The notes below the pieces were generated by a model, which worked only from the letters and a program-made list of their open reading frames with translations, was not told where the DNA came from and searched no databases. The translations under genes and the position numbers were made by a program. DNA of 64,000 nt, from the NCBI GenBank assembly GCA_020637435.1, contig JACJVW010000003.1, positions 1 through 64,000 on the forward strand. The letters are read 5' to 3'. Source of the stretch: Candidatus Woesearchaeota archaeon (GTDB lineage: Archaea > Nanobdellota > Nanobdellia > Woesearchaeales > JACJVW01). Below, piece after piece: positions 41,054 to 50,097 of the stretch; the first letter of the stretch is position 1; every line of letters begins with the position of its first letter.

Positions 41054-41852
41054 AGTCATCAAGGAGATCGGAATCGCCTCCTGGTCAATCATCCAGGAGC
41101 AGCAGGATGTTACGCTTAGTCGCAAGAATATTCATGGTGATGTGCAGACGAGGTTTGATGTGCTTATCGATGACTTGATAGTGGAGAGATTCAGAAAGGC
41201 AAGGATAGCACGAACATTGCTAAGTGAAGAACGGGAAGAACCTGTCCTGATGGAAGGCGATCCTGATCTAAGTATCCATGTCGACCCGGTCGATGGTTCG
41301 AAACATTCTCTAGTCAACGGGGCTTTCGGCAGTCTGTTTGCCCTATATAAGGATCGTCATGTCATAGCTGCAGCTTATTTACACTATGGCCCCCGTGTTG
41401 TCCTTGTCGCTGCTGAAAGCCAAGTTGACGAATACCTCCTGTCTGGGCAGAGCTTTCTAAAGTCAGAGGAGGGTATCCAAGTTCCAGCTGCAAAGCAATT
41501 AGTGCTTGGCGGCCTTTATAACGGATATCCTCCAAAGCTTCTTGAATATGTGACGCAGATGCTTGCTGACGGTTACTATTTTACGTATTCTCATCCTTTG
41601 ATCTGCAATCTGCACAATATTCTCAAGAAAGGTGGGGTATATGCGTATCCCAAGACAAGGTTGTATCCGGACGGAAAGATACGTCTCTACACGGAAGCCA
41701 AGACTGTCGCATTCATCATCGAGAAAGCGGGAGGAAGAGCGACAGATGGAGTGCAGCGGATTCTTGACAAGGAAGGCGGATACAAAGATAAGACTGCACT
41801 TTTCTTCGGAGATCCAGCACTAGTCCAAGAAATCCTTGGCGGTCTTGAATGA
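41037..41852 (+). CDS. fbp: Fructose-1,6-bisphosphatase class I-like
   Basis: 271 residues. The metal-binding motifs HVDPVDGSKHSLVNGAFG (DPxDGS), an upstream Glu in LLSEERE and the C-terminal YPDGKIRLYTEAKTVAFIIEKAGGRATDG closely follow class I FBPase, where the last block ends the active site. The size is shorter than the E. coli enzyme (332). An IMPase-like role is an alternative, but the KLRLLYE-type segment argues for FBPase, which fits the aldolase, TPI and GAPDH genes nearby. ATG 41037 overlaps the kinase stop. Confidence 0.8.
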   Translation: MHTFFEVIKEIGIASWSIIQEQQDVTLSRKNIHGDVQTRFDVLIDDLIVERFRKARIARTLLSEEREEPVLMEGDPDLSIHVDPVDGSKHSLVNGAFGSLFALYKDRHVIAAAYLHYGPRVVLVAAESQVDEYLLSGQSFLKSEEGIQVPAAKQLVLGGLYNGYPPKLLEYVTQMLADGYYFTYSHPLICNLHNILKKGGVYAYPKTRLYPDGKIRLYTEAKTVAFIIEKAGGRATDGVQRILDKEGGYKDKTALFFGDPALVQEILGGLE

Positions 41853-42566
41853 TCTCCAGTTGCTCTCATCGATAAATCCATGCTTCCTTTTAATGTCATC
41901 AAGTTGAAGCTCAAGTTTTCCAGAGTCATCCAGGTTTTTTACACACTCTGGTTCGATCATCCCAAGCCCTGTGAAGATAAGGTGGGTTGAAGCGTCTTTG
42001 TCCTTCTCTTTGAACTTCAGGATTTGGGTGCCCTGCATGACTGCTGAACCATATTTAGAGGGATTTTTCATGCTGCGAAGCACCATGACCAGGTCGGAGG
42101 CATCTTTGCGCATAAATGTTTCAAGAGATGCAAGCCTGGTGCTTGGCAGGATATTCCCATACATGAATATGAATGGTCGCTGTAGTTTTCTGGCACAATC
42201 CTTTAGAGCACCGCCATTGCCTGTCTTACTAGCGGTGTAGATTAAATTTACATCTGGATGATGTTTGGAGATATAGTTCATGATATTACTGGAATCAGTA
42301 TGCACATGGATGTCATGTATCCCATTGTCATGAAGATAAGCTATCTGAGCATCAATCAATGGAGCACCTTTGTATGTATGAAGGCATAATTCTTTTCCAT
42401 CGATGGTATCCTGGCCAACGGTAAGTATCAGCGCAGGAGTCTTATGCATCTCTTTTTCAAGGATGCTTTCAATGATTTTGCTCCTGTTTATCTTTTTAGC
42501 TTTCGCAAGCGCATCGATATCGGCAAGGATACTTTGCTCAACCGTGATACTTATCTTATCCTTCAT
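41820..42566 (-). CDS. Ribbon-helix-helix domain fused to a nucleotidyltransferase-like domain
   Basis: 248 residues. Residues 1-40 are a ribbon-helix-helix DNA-binding module (KISITVEQSILADIDALAKA ... RSKIIESIL). The rest is a GT-A/Rossmann nucleotidyltransferase like those of GlmU and RmlA: LILTVGQDTIDGKEL, PLIDAQIAYLHDNGIHDIHV, and a Gly-rich TGNGGALKDCARKL. The usual GxGTRL-type start loop has become VGQDTIDGK, so activity on sugar 1-phosphates is uncertain. Its stop overlaps the FBPase gene on the other strand. The combination would allow DNA binding to respond to a nucleotide sugar. Confidence 0.75.
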   Translation of the reverse strand: MKDKISITVEQSILADIDALAKAKKINRSKIIESILEKEMHKTPALILTVGQDTIDGKELCLHTYKGAPLIDAQIAYLHDNGIHDIHVHTDSSNIMNYISKHHPDVNLIYTASKTGNGGALKDCARKLQRPFIFMYGNILPSTRLASLETFMRKDASDLVMVLRSMKNPSKYGSAVMQGTQILKFKEKDKDASTHLIFTGLGMIEPECVKNLDDSGKLELQLDDIKRKHGFIDESNWRSFKTAKDFLD

Positions 42567-42611
42567 CAGAAGCTCTAATATCAATCAAGGTTTATAAAAT
42601 ATGGTGTATGC

Positions 42612-43334
42612 TTATTTGAGAAACCTTCTAAGAAGAGGATAGTAGATATCCTGTTCCACAGCGATAGGTAGCAGATCCTGTGTCGCCTGGTCGGTGAACT
42701 TGATCATCTCTGCATTGCGGATTAAAGCGATCGGGGTACATTCGTCGCCTTCGCCCATGACTAGAACAGCTGCTGCCGCAAGTCCATCGACGAGATTGCT
42801 TTGGGACATTTGCATCTTCCTTTCGAAAAGGTCTGTTGTCTGTCTATAGTCTTTTTGCGGATACATGCCAAAGAAGCCTACGCTTATACCGACCACACCA
42901 CTTCTAAGAGGTGGTGTGACGCTGTCTGTAAGTATGACGGCTATCTCGCTGACTTTGTGCTTGTTTCGAAGGTAGGTCCATATCTCATGTGCAGCTTCGC
43001 TGGGTTGTTCTGGCCAGAGGATGTAATGATTGTCCGCATTGCTTTCATCGATGCCTGCGGATGGGATGAGCGTGTTCTCTTTTACGGTCAATACAACGTA
43101 TTCTCCGGGGCATTCTTCTCTAGGAATGAACAAGTCTGCTTCTTTTTGGATGAGTTCATCTTTGCTGCTTATCTTTGATTTAGGTATGCATCTTCCCTGG
43201 TGTATGGCAACTACCTTGGAGGAGATGAGGATGATGTCTTTTTCCGTGATATCCGTGAGGAATCTATCGAGCACACTGAACAGGTCGTCTTTTGGAGGAT
43301 GGAATATACTGGTTTTGATTGGTATAATCTCCAT
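42612..43334 (-). CDS. CofE-like F420-0:gamma-glutamyl ligase family protein
   Basis: 240 residues. ILISSKVVAIHQGRC, SAGIDESN and the VILTDSVTPPLRSGVVGISVGFFGM segment, which lines the GTP and metal site, are typical of CofE, which adds glutamate to coenzyme F420-0. Homologues outside methanogens are common in genomes with no F420 genes, so the substrate may differ. No other F420 gene lies in this window. It starts 78 bases from the divergent helicase gene. Confidence 0.85.
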   Translation of the reverse strand: MEIIPIKTSIFHPPKDDLFSVLDRFLTDITEKDIILISSKVVAIHQGRCIPKSKISSKDELIQKEADLFIPREECPGEYVVLTVKENTLIPSAGIDESNADNHYILWPEQPSEAAHEIWTYLRNKHKVSEIAVILTDSVTPPLRSGVVGISVGFFGMYPQKDYRQTTDLFERKMQMSQSNLVDGLAAAAVLVMGEGDECTPIALIRNAEMIKFTDQATQDLLPIAVEQDIYYPLLRRFLK

Positions 43335-43411
43335 GAGACATGCTTATTTATCATTCTTTATAAGTCTTGATGCCGAATCATTTTTATATGGCATAGCGGA
43401 CCGCATATACA

Positions 43412-45319
43412 ATGGACAAGTATGAGTATGTGTCGAAGTTTAAGACGCTGATTACGCGTGAACGTAACGCAGAGATTGAGTTTCATACTGAGGAGATTAA
43501 GTCTCTTAAGCCGTTTGCCCGTGAGAAAAAGGGGCGGGCTTTGCTAGATATGGTGAAGCAATCTTTTAAACGGGAAGGGGAGTCGGTGTTCCGCTTTGTG
43601 AAGATGAATGGCGAAAAGCTTCCTCACAATGAATTTGCGATAGGTACAAACGTGCTTATCAGTTCTGGAAGACCGCTTGAGCATCACCTTAAAGGTGTGG
43701 TTATGCAAAAAAGCGGAATGCACCTGGATGTGTACGTGCAGACGCAGTCAAATATGCTGCAACGGGACCGTCTGCGTATCGATGTCTATGTGAATGATAC
43801 GACGTATCAGGCGCAGCTACAGATTCTTGATAATTTTAAGGAATGGGCGCTTGATAAACGAACTATCCGTGAGGTTCTGCTTCATGAGATGCGTCCCCGG
43901 CTTGGCAAGGGTGGTGATGTAGAGTACTTTGATGAACTCTTAAACGAGTCACAAAAACTGGCTGTCTCGTATGCCTTGCAGGAAGATGATTTCTATCTTA
44001 TCCAAGGTCCTCCCGGAACAGGAAAGACGAAGACTAGCATCGAGATCGTCAGGCAGCTGATTAAGCAAGGTAAGTCGGTTCTTGTCAGCGCTGATTCGAA
44101 TGTAGCTACGGACAATATCATGCTTGGTCTGGTGCAACATACATCTGTGATACGGATTGGTGAGAGTCCAAAAATCAGCGAAGAGATTGAGGAGCATACC
44201 CTTCAAAATATGGTCAAACAAAGTGCGGGTTATCGAGTTATCTCTGAGGGTGAAGCTTTGGTCAAGAAGTACAGAGAAGAGCAGCGCAAGCATACCATGC
44301 CTACGAAGAAGAATAGTGCAGGTGTGTCACATTTCCAGATCGTAAAGATGGCAGAGCGTGAGCAGTCCGGCTTTGGTATGTCGGTCGATACGCTGAAATC
44401 CATGGCTAAGTGGATTAAGTTTCAAGAGAAGATTAAATTCATTCATAAGAAACTAGATGGCGTTCGCAGAAAGGTTATGAAAGGGTGTATTGATAGCGCT
44501 TCGGTTATCTGTACGACGAACACGACTGCCGGGAGTCATCATCTTGATGGCATCACTTTTGATGCAGTCCTTATCGATGAAGCTGGGCAAAGCACTGAAC
44601 CCAGCTGCCTAATACCAATCTCTAAAGCGAAGAAGGTTATCCTGGTGGGTGATCATAAGCAATTGCCACCTACTATCCTTAGCAGGAACGCACAGGAACT
44701 GAGCGTTTCACTCTTCGAACGGATGTTCGGGCATTGCAGATACACACTTCTTGATACACAATACCGTATGCATCCGCTCATCAATCAGTTTCCTAGCGAT
44801 GAATTCTATGAGGGTAAGCTCAAAACGTACAGTAAGAATGTGAGTCATGTTATAAAGGATCCAGTTTTTGAAAAGAATGTAGTATTTATTGATGTTAAGG
44901 GTGTTGAGAAGAAGTTTAAAGGTGCGACAAGCTACTATAACGTACCTGAAGTTGATCGGATTATGGACCTTGTTGAAAAGTATGCTAAGCATGGGGTTAA
45001 GGCAGAAGATATTGGTGTTATCAGTCCTTACAATGAGCAGGTGCGAAAACTGCAGGAGCGCATGCCTTTTGTTGAGGTGCATAGTATTGACGGATTTCAG
45101 GGGCGGGAGAAGAAGGTGATTATCATATCTCTGGTTCGTTGCAATGGCCGTGGAGAGATAGGTTTTCTTAAGGACCTTCGAAGACTTAATGTGGCACTTA
45201 CGCGAGCTATTTGTGAGCTGGTGGTGATCGGTGATGAGAAGACTATCTGCTCCAATGCTACGTATCGGCGATTTGTTGATTTTGTAAAGAAGGACGGAAC
45301 GTATATTTCTAAATCTTAA
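43412..45319 (+). CDS. SF1 DNA/RNA helicase, IGHMBP2/UPF1-like
   Basis: 635 residues. An OB-like N-terminal part (about 1-165, FAREKKGRALLDMVKQSF and so on) precedes the SF1B core. Motifs: Ia, Walker A GPPGTGKTKT (about 199-208), SADSNVATDN, Walker B IDEAGQSTEP (about 389), motif III LVGDHKQLPPTI, IV DTQYRMHP, V EVHSIDGFQGREK and VI NVALTRA. This is the family of archaeal and eukaryotic Smubp-2/Upf1 5'-3' helicases. The ATG is preceded by a TATA-like TTTTTATATGG (43380-43390). Confidence 0.93.
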   Translation: MDKYEYVSKFKTLITRERNAEIEFHTEEIKSLKPFAREKKGRALLDMVKQSFKREGESVFRFVKMNGEKLPHNEFAIGTNVLISSGRPLEHHLKGVVMQKSGMHLDVYVQTQSNMLQRDRLRIDVYVNDTTYQAQLQILDNFKEWALDKRTIREVLLHEMRPRLGKGGDVEYFDELLNESQKLAVSYALQEDDFYLIQGPPGTGKTKTSIEIVRQLIKQGKSVLVSADSNVATDNIMLGLVQHTSVIRIGESPKISEEIEEHTLQNMVKQSAGYRVISEGEALVKKYREEQRKHTMPTKKNSAGVSHFQIVKMAEREQSGFGMSVDTLKSMAKWIKFQEKIKFIHKKLDGVRRKVMKGCIDSASVICTTNTTAGSHHLDGITFDAVLIDEAGQSTEPSCLIPISKAKKVILVGDHKQLPPTILSRNAQELSVSLFERMFGHCRYTLLDTQYRMHPLINQFPSDEFYEGKLKTYSKNVSHVIKDPVFEKNVVFIDVKGVEKKFKGATSYYNVPEVDRIMDLVEKYAKHGVKAEDIGVISPYNEQVRKLQERMPFVEVHSIDGFQGREKKVIIISLVRCNGRGEIGFLKDLRRLNVALTRAICELVVIGDEKTICSNATYRRFVDFVKKDGTYISKS

Positions 45320-48300
45320 TGTAGATGAGGTAGTCGGGTGCATCTTCTACCGTGCCATCATCAGGGACTATTATCTGATAGTCGTGCTGTTCATAGTTGT
45401 AACCGTAAGTGCTGTTGTACACGTAGCCTGTGTAGAGGATCTGGTCATTGTTGACATCATATAGAATGACTTGCTTAAAAACAGAAGATTGATTGGTGCC
45501 GTTGACATTGAGATGGGTGGTATTGCATGTGTTTGGAAGTATCGCATCAGGACTTAATGTAATTAACGGGTGGTCAGGCGTCCCGAAGGTGTTGTGCAGG
45601 TTGTCGGATGCCGTGGAAAGTCCCAGCAGTACTTCTTCGTCATCCTGGTGCGTATCATTTGCACAGGTTACATTGGCGAATGAGATGGTGGAACGTGCTG
45701 CGATGATATAGCTTGGTCGGATATCACCCCAATCGAAAGCAACGTTGCTTGCATCATCGCGCAACCGGACTGATGCATTAGCTCTACCATAGAAGAAATG
45801 CCAGTTTGTACTCCGTACGCTTTGAGAAAGGTTGAGTATGGTGACATAGCCTCCCTGTCCACCAACAGCAGCACCTGCTATCAATACATCGTCTACTGCA
45901 GATAGAGTCGAATAGCCAGTACGATTACAGGTTACATTGAACCAATGGAAAGCATACGTGCTGAAATTATGCTCAAAAGTGAACTGTGTGCCTGTATTAG
46001 TCATATTCTGGACTGTAGGGTCATCGCTGAAGAAGATCTGACAGGAAGCGTCATTGATATGGTTGCCTGAAGTATGGTTTGTGTAGTTCGCGTAAAATGT
46101 CACGCTCGTGTTTATCTCGCTGTAATTGGTCTCAACTGAATCATAGATAACAAGGTTTGAGTTGGCGCCGATGCTGTAAGTCGTGAAATGACTGACTGTG
46201 AAAGAGATTACACCTCCTGCATTGCTTACTATGGTGCAATCAGCACATACTTGTCCATCCTGTAGTATCAGTGGGTTTTCAATGTTTATGTTTTTCAAAG
46301 TGAGTGTCGCTGACCTGTTTAAGGCAGGAAGATTGGTGGTGTCAATCGTTATGGTGTTTTGGCTTATGGTGACAAATTCAGGAATATCACCACCCTGTGA
46401 GAGGTCTATTGATTCAGAGAAGTTGATGCTGCCGTATGAGATCTTTTCCAGCACCATGTTGGTTATGTTGCTCAGATTCTGACCTCCAAGAGAGGTAGTT
46501 GCGCCGTCGAACCCGGTCAGATGGGAGACGAACACATAGGCTCCGTTTCCAGTATCGTCACCACCGTCATCAGAGAAGCATTGTATATTCCATGCAAGAG
46601 TACCTCCATCATCTGCTGACCAGGAGATGGTATCAGATATATTGCGTGTTACGCTGGTGTCATTGGCTACCTGAATACCATCTATGAGCAGGGTGCAGTA
46701 TGTTATCGTATCAGTCGCGTCTACGATGTATGAGAAATTGATGAGGCTGCCAGTAATGTAACTTTGATTAAATGGTGAGTTTAGGGTGATGTTGACTATT
46801 GGTGGTGTAAGGTCTTCAACTATAGTTATCTTGAAATGTTCTGTGAGGTTTCGCTCAGTACCATCTTCGTATATGGTGAAAAAATCCCATTCACCAATTT
46901 GTGTTGCATTGACTGTCCAAGTCGTTGTGCAGTTCTCCCCATCATTAAGGTTGTTTAGGCAGCCGTCAGTATTTGGATTGGTTGTGGTTGTGTAGAAGGG
47001 GTCAGCACCATTCCATGAGCTAATGTAAGGTACGACTCCTTTGGGTAAAGTTGTGCTTAGGTCAATGCGCGGATAATACTCATCTGTTTGAGTATCATAT
47101 AGTTTTTTACCCGCGTTTTGCAGCTTCGTTTTGATATCGAGAGGTGATATCTCGTGTCCGTAGCTGGTTCGATAGTATTGTTTCATGAGTGCTGCCGCTC
47201 CGGCAACTTGCGGTGTAGCCTGAGATGTACCATGTTTTGCAGTTGTTCCTCCCGTATGGGAAAATGCAATGATTTCTGCACCCGGTGCAAGGAGGTCCAT
47301 GATACTTTCTCTGTTTGTGAAGCAGGTGAGTTTGTCTGCAGCTGTTGAGGTATCTGAGCAGGAGGAGTACGACCATCCGTGTCCGTAATTGTAGTCAAAT
47401 ACGGCACCAACAGAGACAGCATTAGCTACGCATGCCGGTGAACTGATTCCTGTGTAATCAGCATCATTTCCTGTGGCAGCGACTACGAAGATATCCTGGC
47501 TTACAGCAGTGTTGATTACTGTTGCTTCAGAGGGATATGAACCGTCACAAGCTGATGCAAATCTTGACCCACCTCCCAGGCTTAGAGATATCACTGAAAT
47601 GTTGTAGGTAGCCGCATTGTCAACGCACCAGTCAATTCCTGCAATTACATCAGAATTGTATCCTGAGCCAGCTGAGTCAAGCACCTTAATTGCCACAATA
47701 TTTGCTTCAGGCGCTACGCCAATGTACTGATTGTAATTTCCTGCAGCGATGCTCGCGCAATGCGTGCCATGACCATTATCATCATCAGCAGCAGTGTCTT
47801 CAGGGGTATTGTCTGGGCAGCAATTATCTGTGCAGTAACAATACTCGGCTACTATTCGGTCTTGAAAACCTGCATGGTCAGTGTCTATACCCGTATCAAC
47901 AACACATATAGTCTCCCCTTTTCCTGTAATATTGGTTGAATTTACATAGAGATTCCAGGCTTGTTCTGCCTGAATAAGTGGGGAACTTTGTGTCAAACTT
48001 ATATGTACGGGCTTTATTGTTGTAATGGTTTTAATGTCAGGGTCTTCAAGAAGCATATCAAGCCCTTTTTGCGTAATGCTTCCTGCCAGAGACGGGATTG
48101 TTTCATACCTGGTTACTTGTTCTATATTCTTAGGTCCAACGCTCATACCAAATACCTGAAACAAGGGGCGGTTTAGGCTATTGACTATTCTGTCCTGTTT
48201 TCGGTCAATAGCTACTTTTTTTGATTGCATGGAAATGGCTTGAGCTGTCACTAGGTCTGTCTCGAAAGTAATGATGACTTGAACTCTACTTTGATTGTTG

Positions 48301-48536
48301 AGGGTTTTCTGTACATGCTCTTCGATGTATCTGTCTGAGATGGGGTCAAGGATTGCTGTGATATTACCGCAAATCCCTTCACAGGTTACTCCTGTGCTGA
48401 TATTGAAGAAGGTGTCTCTCTGAACGGTAGAATTAGTTGTCACTATGTAGGGTACGATGGCCGCAGATGCTATCTCGATGCAAAGAAAAGAAATAATCAC
48501 TAGTAATGTGGTTCTTACGGACACCCTAGAGCACAA
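45309..48536 (-). CDS. Secreted subtilisin-family (S8) protease
   Basis: 1075 residues. A signal peptide (residues 1-25) and an inhibitor-like propeptide (about 70-160) precede the S8 domain (about 200-460), with the triad Asp214 in VVDTGID, His256 in HGTHCAS and Ser438 in GTSQATP. The remaining 600 residues are beta-sandwich modules with many Asn/Thr-rich glycosylation-type sites, and no obvious anchoring helix ends the protein. The last bases overlap the end of the helicase gene by 11. It is probably a surface or secreted protease that processes or degrades proteins outside the cell. Confidence 0.9.
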   Translation of the reverse strand: MCSRVSVRTTLLVIISFLCIEIASAAIVPYIVTTNSTVQRDTFFNISTGVTCEGICGNITAILDPISDRYIEEHVQKTLNNQSRVQVIITFETDLVTAQAISMQSKKVAIDRKQDRIVNSLNRPLFQVFGMSVGPKNIEQVTRYETIPSLAGSITQKGLDMLLEDPDIKTITTIKPVHISLTQSSPLIQAEQAWNLYVNSTNITGKGETICVVDTGIDTDHAGFQDRIVAEYCYCTDNCCPDNTPEDTAADDDNGHGTHCASIAAGNYNQYIGVAPEANIVAIKVLDSAGSGYNSDVIAGIDWCVDNAATYNISVISLSLGGGSRFASACDGSYPSEATVINTAVSQDIFVVAATGNDADYTGISSPACVANAVSVGAVFDYNYGHGWSYSSCSDTSTAADKLTCFTNRESIMDLLAPGAEIIAFSHTGGTTAKHGTSQATPQVAGAAALMKQYYRTSYGHEISPLDIKTKLQNAGKKLYDTQTDEYYPRIDLSTTLPKGVVPYISSWNGADPFYTTTTNPNTDGCLNNLNDGENCTTTWTVNATQIGEWDFFTIYEDGTERNLTEHFKITIVEDLTPPIVNITLNSPFNQSYITGSLINFSYIVDATDTITYCTLLIDGIQVANDTSVTRNISDTISWSADDGGTLAWNIQCFSDDGGDDTGNGAYVFVSHLTGFDGATTSLGGQNLSNITNMVLEKISYGSINFSESIDLSQGGDIPEFVTISQNTITIDTTNLPALNRSATLTLKNINIENPLILQDGQVCADCTIVSNAGGVISFTVSHFTTYSIGANSNLVIYDSVETNYSEINTSVTFYANYTNHTSGNHINDASCQIFFSDDPTVQNMTNTGTQFTFEHNFSTYAFHWFNVTCNRTGYSTLSAVDDVLIAGAAVGGQGGYVTILNLSQSVRSTNWHFFYGRANASVRLRDDASNVAFDWGDIRPSYIIAARSTISFANVTCANDTHQDDEEVLLGLSTASDNLHNTFGTPDHPLITLSPDAILPNTCNTTHLNVNGTNQSSVFKQVILYDVNNDQILYTGYVYNSTYGYNYEQHDYQIIVPDDGTVEDAPDYLIYIKI

Positions 48537-48631
48537 TTCAGGTTCTTTGATTTATAAAGTTTGGCGTCAGACATCACTTTGTTTAGAAGGGCCTTGGTCT
48601 TTTTAGTATTTTAGAGTAGAAACAAAGCTTT

Positions 48632-49864
48632 TTGATAGAAGGAATTCCTGATTATCATGTGGAGCCATTTATCATCACTCTCCTGTACCTAACGATCCTC
48701 TTAGCGCTAGGTGTCATCATATTGACGATGTCACGGGCGCTGCGGATTCCTGGCATCTTCCTTCTGGTTATCGCGGGTTATATGCTTAAGCTAAACGGCT
48801 ACAATTTCTTCGATGATACTGCTATGCTGGTGTTCGCATCTTTGTCTTTGATACTTATCATGCTTGAGACCACGATGGATATCGATATGGCCCACATAAT
48901 GAACAATTTTTTGGCTATGCTCAAATTCACTATAGGATATTTTTTCCTCAACGGCTATATCCTGACATTGGTTGTGTATCTCATCTTCGATGTCGGTTCA
49001 ACTTTTGAAAGTTTCATCCTGTGCTTCCTGCTCTCAATCATCATGTATGGTGTCGACGCATCGGTCGCTCTTGAGTTTATTAAGAACTCAAAGAAGAATC
49101 GTGTGACAGAGATGCTTAAGATTGAAGGTATCCTTTCCGGTCCTCTAGTGGTCGTTTTTGCATTTTTTGTCATCGGTCTAATCGACTCTGGACAGTTCAT
49201 GAACGACAGCGTCATCGATCCGTTGCTCATCATAGGCAAACAAATACTTATCGCGGTGTTGGTTGGTATGGGTCTCTCATTCCTCCTGTACAGATTTATG
49301 CTCTATTTCACTATCGAGAAAGAGATGAAGTGGCTATTGATCGTGTCTGTGGGTATTCTTGTCTTTGTTATGGGTGAATATTTCGGCTCAAACGGCAGTC
49401 TTGCTGTCGCGCTCTTCGGAATCCTTTACAGAGGTCTGTCCAAGTCAAGTTTCGGCAAGGAGTATACGAAGCTCATCGCGCATATCTTTTTCATCATCGT
49501 CTTCATACTGCTGGGTATGCAGTTTGATGTTCCTGATATCTTTATGGTGCTCAAAGGTCTGCTACTCTTCGGGGTCTATCTGCTGCTCAGATTCCTCTGT
49601 CTGTATCTGTTCATCAAACAATTGGACCTAAGGGAGATAGCGTTTATGACACTCAATGTAGCAAAGGGTATAGAGATAGCTCTTGTGCTTGTCATCATGA
49701 AGCTGTATTTCAGCGATGTTGATGGTATACATTTCATCCTGACGATGGGTTTTCTTTTCTTCCTATTCAGCTATATCAGCTCCACTATCGTCATCCACTA
49801 TCAGGACTTTTTTCTCGCTCCTCATAAAGCTAATAAATCGAAGAAGAAGCCGGTATCTGCATGA
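48632..49864 (+). CDS. Cation:proton antiporter (CPA family)
   Basis: 410 residues and 12 hydrophobic segments, the size of Kef/NhaP-like CPA antiporters. The Asp in GVDASVALEFIKNSKK corresponds to the ion-binding pair of the family (helix 5-6 region). It exchanges Na+ or K+ for protons. The best start is a TTG at 48632; no ATG occurs until residue 33 and the TTG keeps the first membrane helix. The gene ends ATGA, overlapping the next gene's start codon, so the two are translationally coupled. Confidence 0.85.
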   Translation: MIEGIPDYHVEPFIITLLYLTILLALGVIILTMSRALRIPGIFLLVIAGYMLKLNGYNFFDDTAMLVFASLSLILIMLETTMDIDMAHIMNNFLAMLKFTIGYFFLNGYILTLVVYLIFDVGSTFESFILCFLLSIIMYGVDASVALEFIKNSKKNRVTEMLKIEGILSGPLVVVFAFFVIGLIDSGQFMNDSVIDPLLIIGKQILIAVLVGMGLSFLLYRFMLYFTIEKEMKWLLIVSVGILVFVMGEYFGSNGSLAVALFGILYRGLSKSSFGKEYTKLIAHIFFIIVFILLGMQFDVPDIFMVLKGLLLFGVYLLLRFLCLYLFIKQLDLREIAFMTLNVAKGIEIALVLVIMKLYFSDVDGIHFILTMGFLFFLFSYISSTIVIHYQDFFLAPHKANKSKKKPVSA

Positions 49865-50097
49865 GACGCAAAAAACCTCATACCGGCACCGCTGTGAATC
49901 GCAGGGATGCATTCTACAAGTATTTTCCCGTTGATGATGTTAAGAGCATAGCTGTTCCTGCAAGGAGATGCAAGCGCAGCGGAAGGATCACGACCAGCTA
50001 CTGCGTCGTGTGCCATCAGCCATTGATTGAGAAGTATCTTATGGATGGTGTCTGTGAAGTCTGCAAGGGAAAAAGGTCAAAGGATTATATAGGTTAA
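49861..50097 (+). CDS. Small zinc-binding protein coupled to the antiporter
   Basis: 78 residues. It starts within the antiporter stop (ATGA). Basic N-terminus, then RCKRSGRITTSYCVVCHQPL and GVCEVCKGKRSKDYIG, with CxxC pairs that could bind one zinc ion. No family is recognised. Its translational coupling to the antiporter hints at a regulatory or assembly role, but nothing in the sequence proves it. It overlaps the RelA/SpoT-domain gene by four bases on the other strand. Confidence 0.7.
   Translation: MRRKKPHTGTAVNRRDAFYKYFPVDDVKSIAVPARRCKRSGRITTSYCVVCHQPLIEKYLMDGVCEVCKGKRSKDYIG

Noticed and set aside
44708..45343. A 211-codon minus-strand frame opposite the helicase.
   Set aside because: It lies within the conserved helicase motifs IV-VI on the other strand and has no protein-like pattern; it is a shadow.
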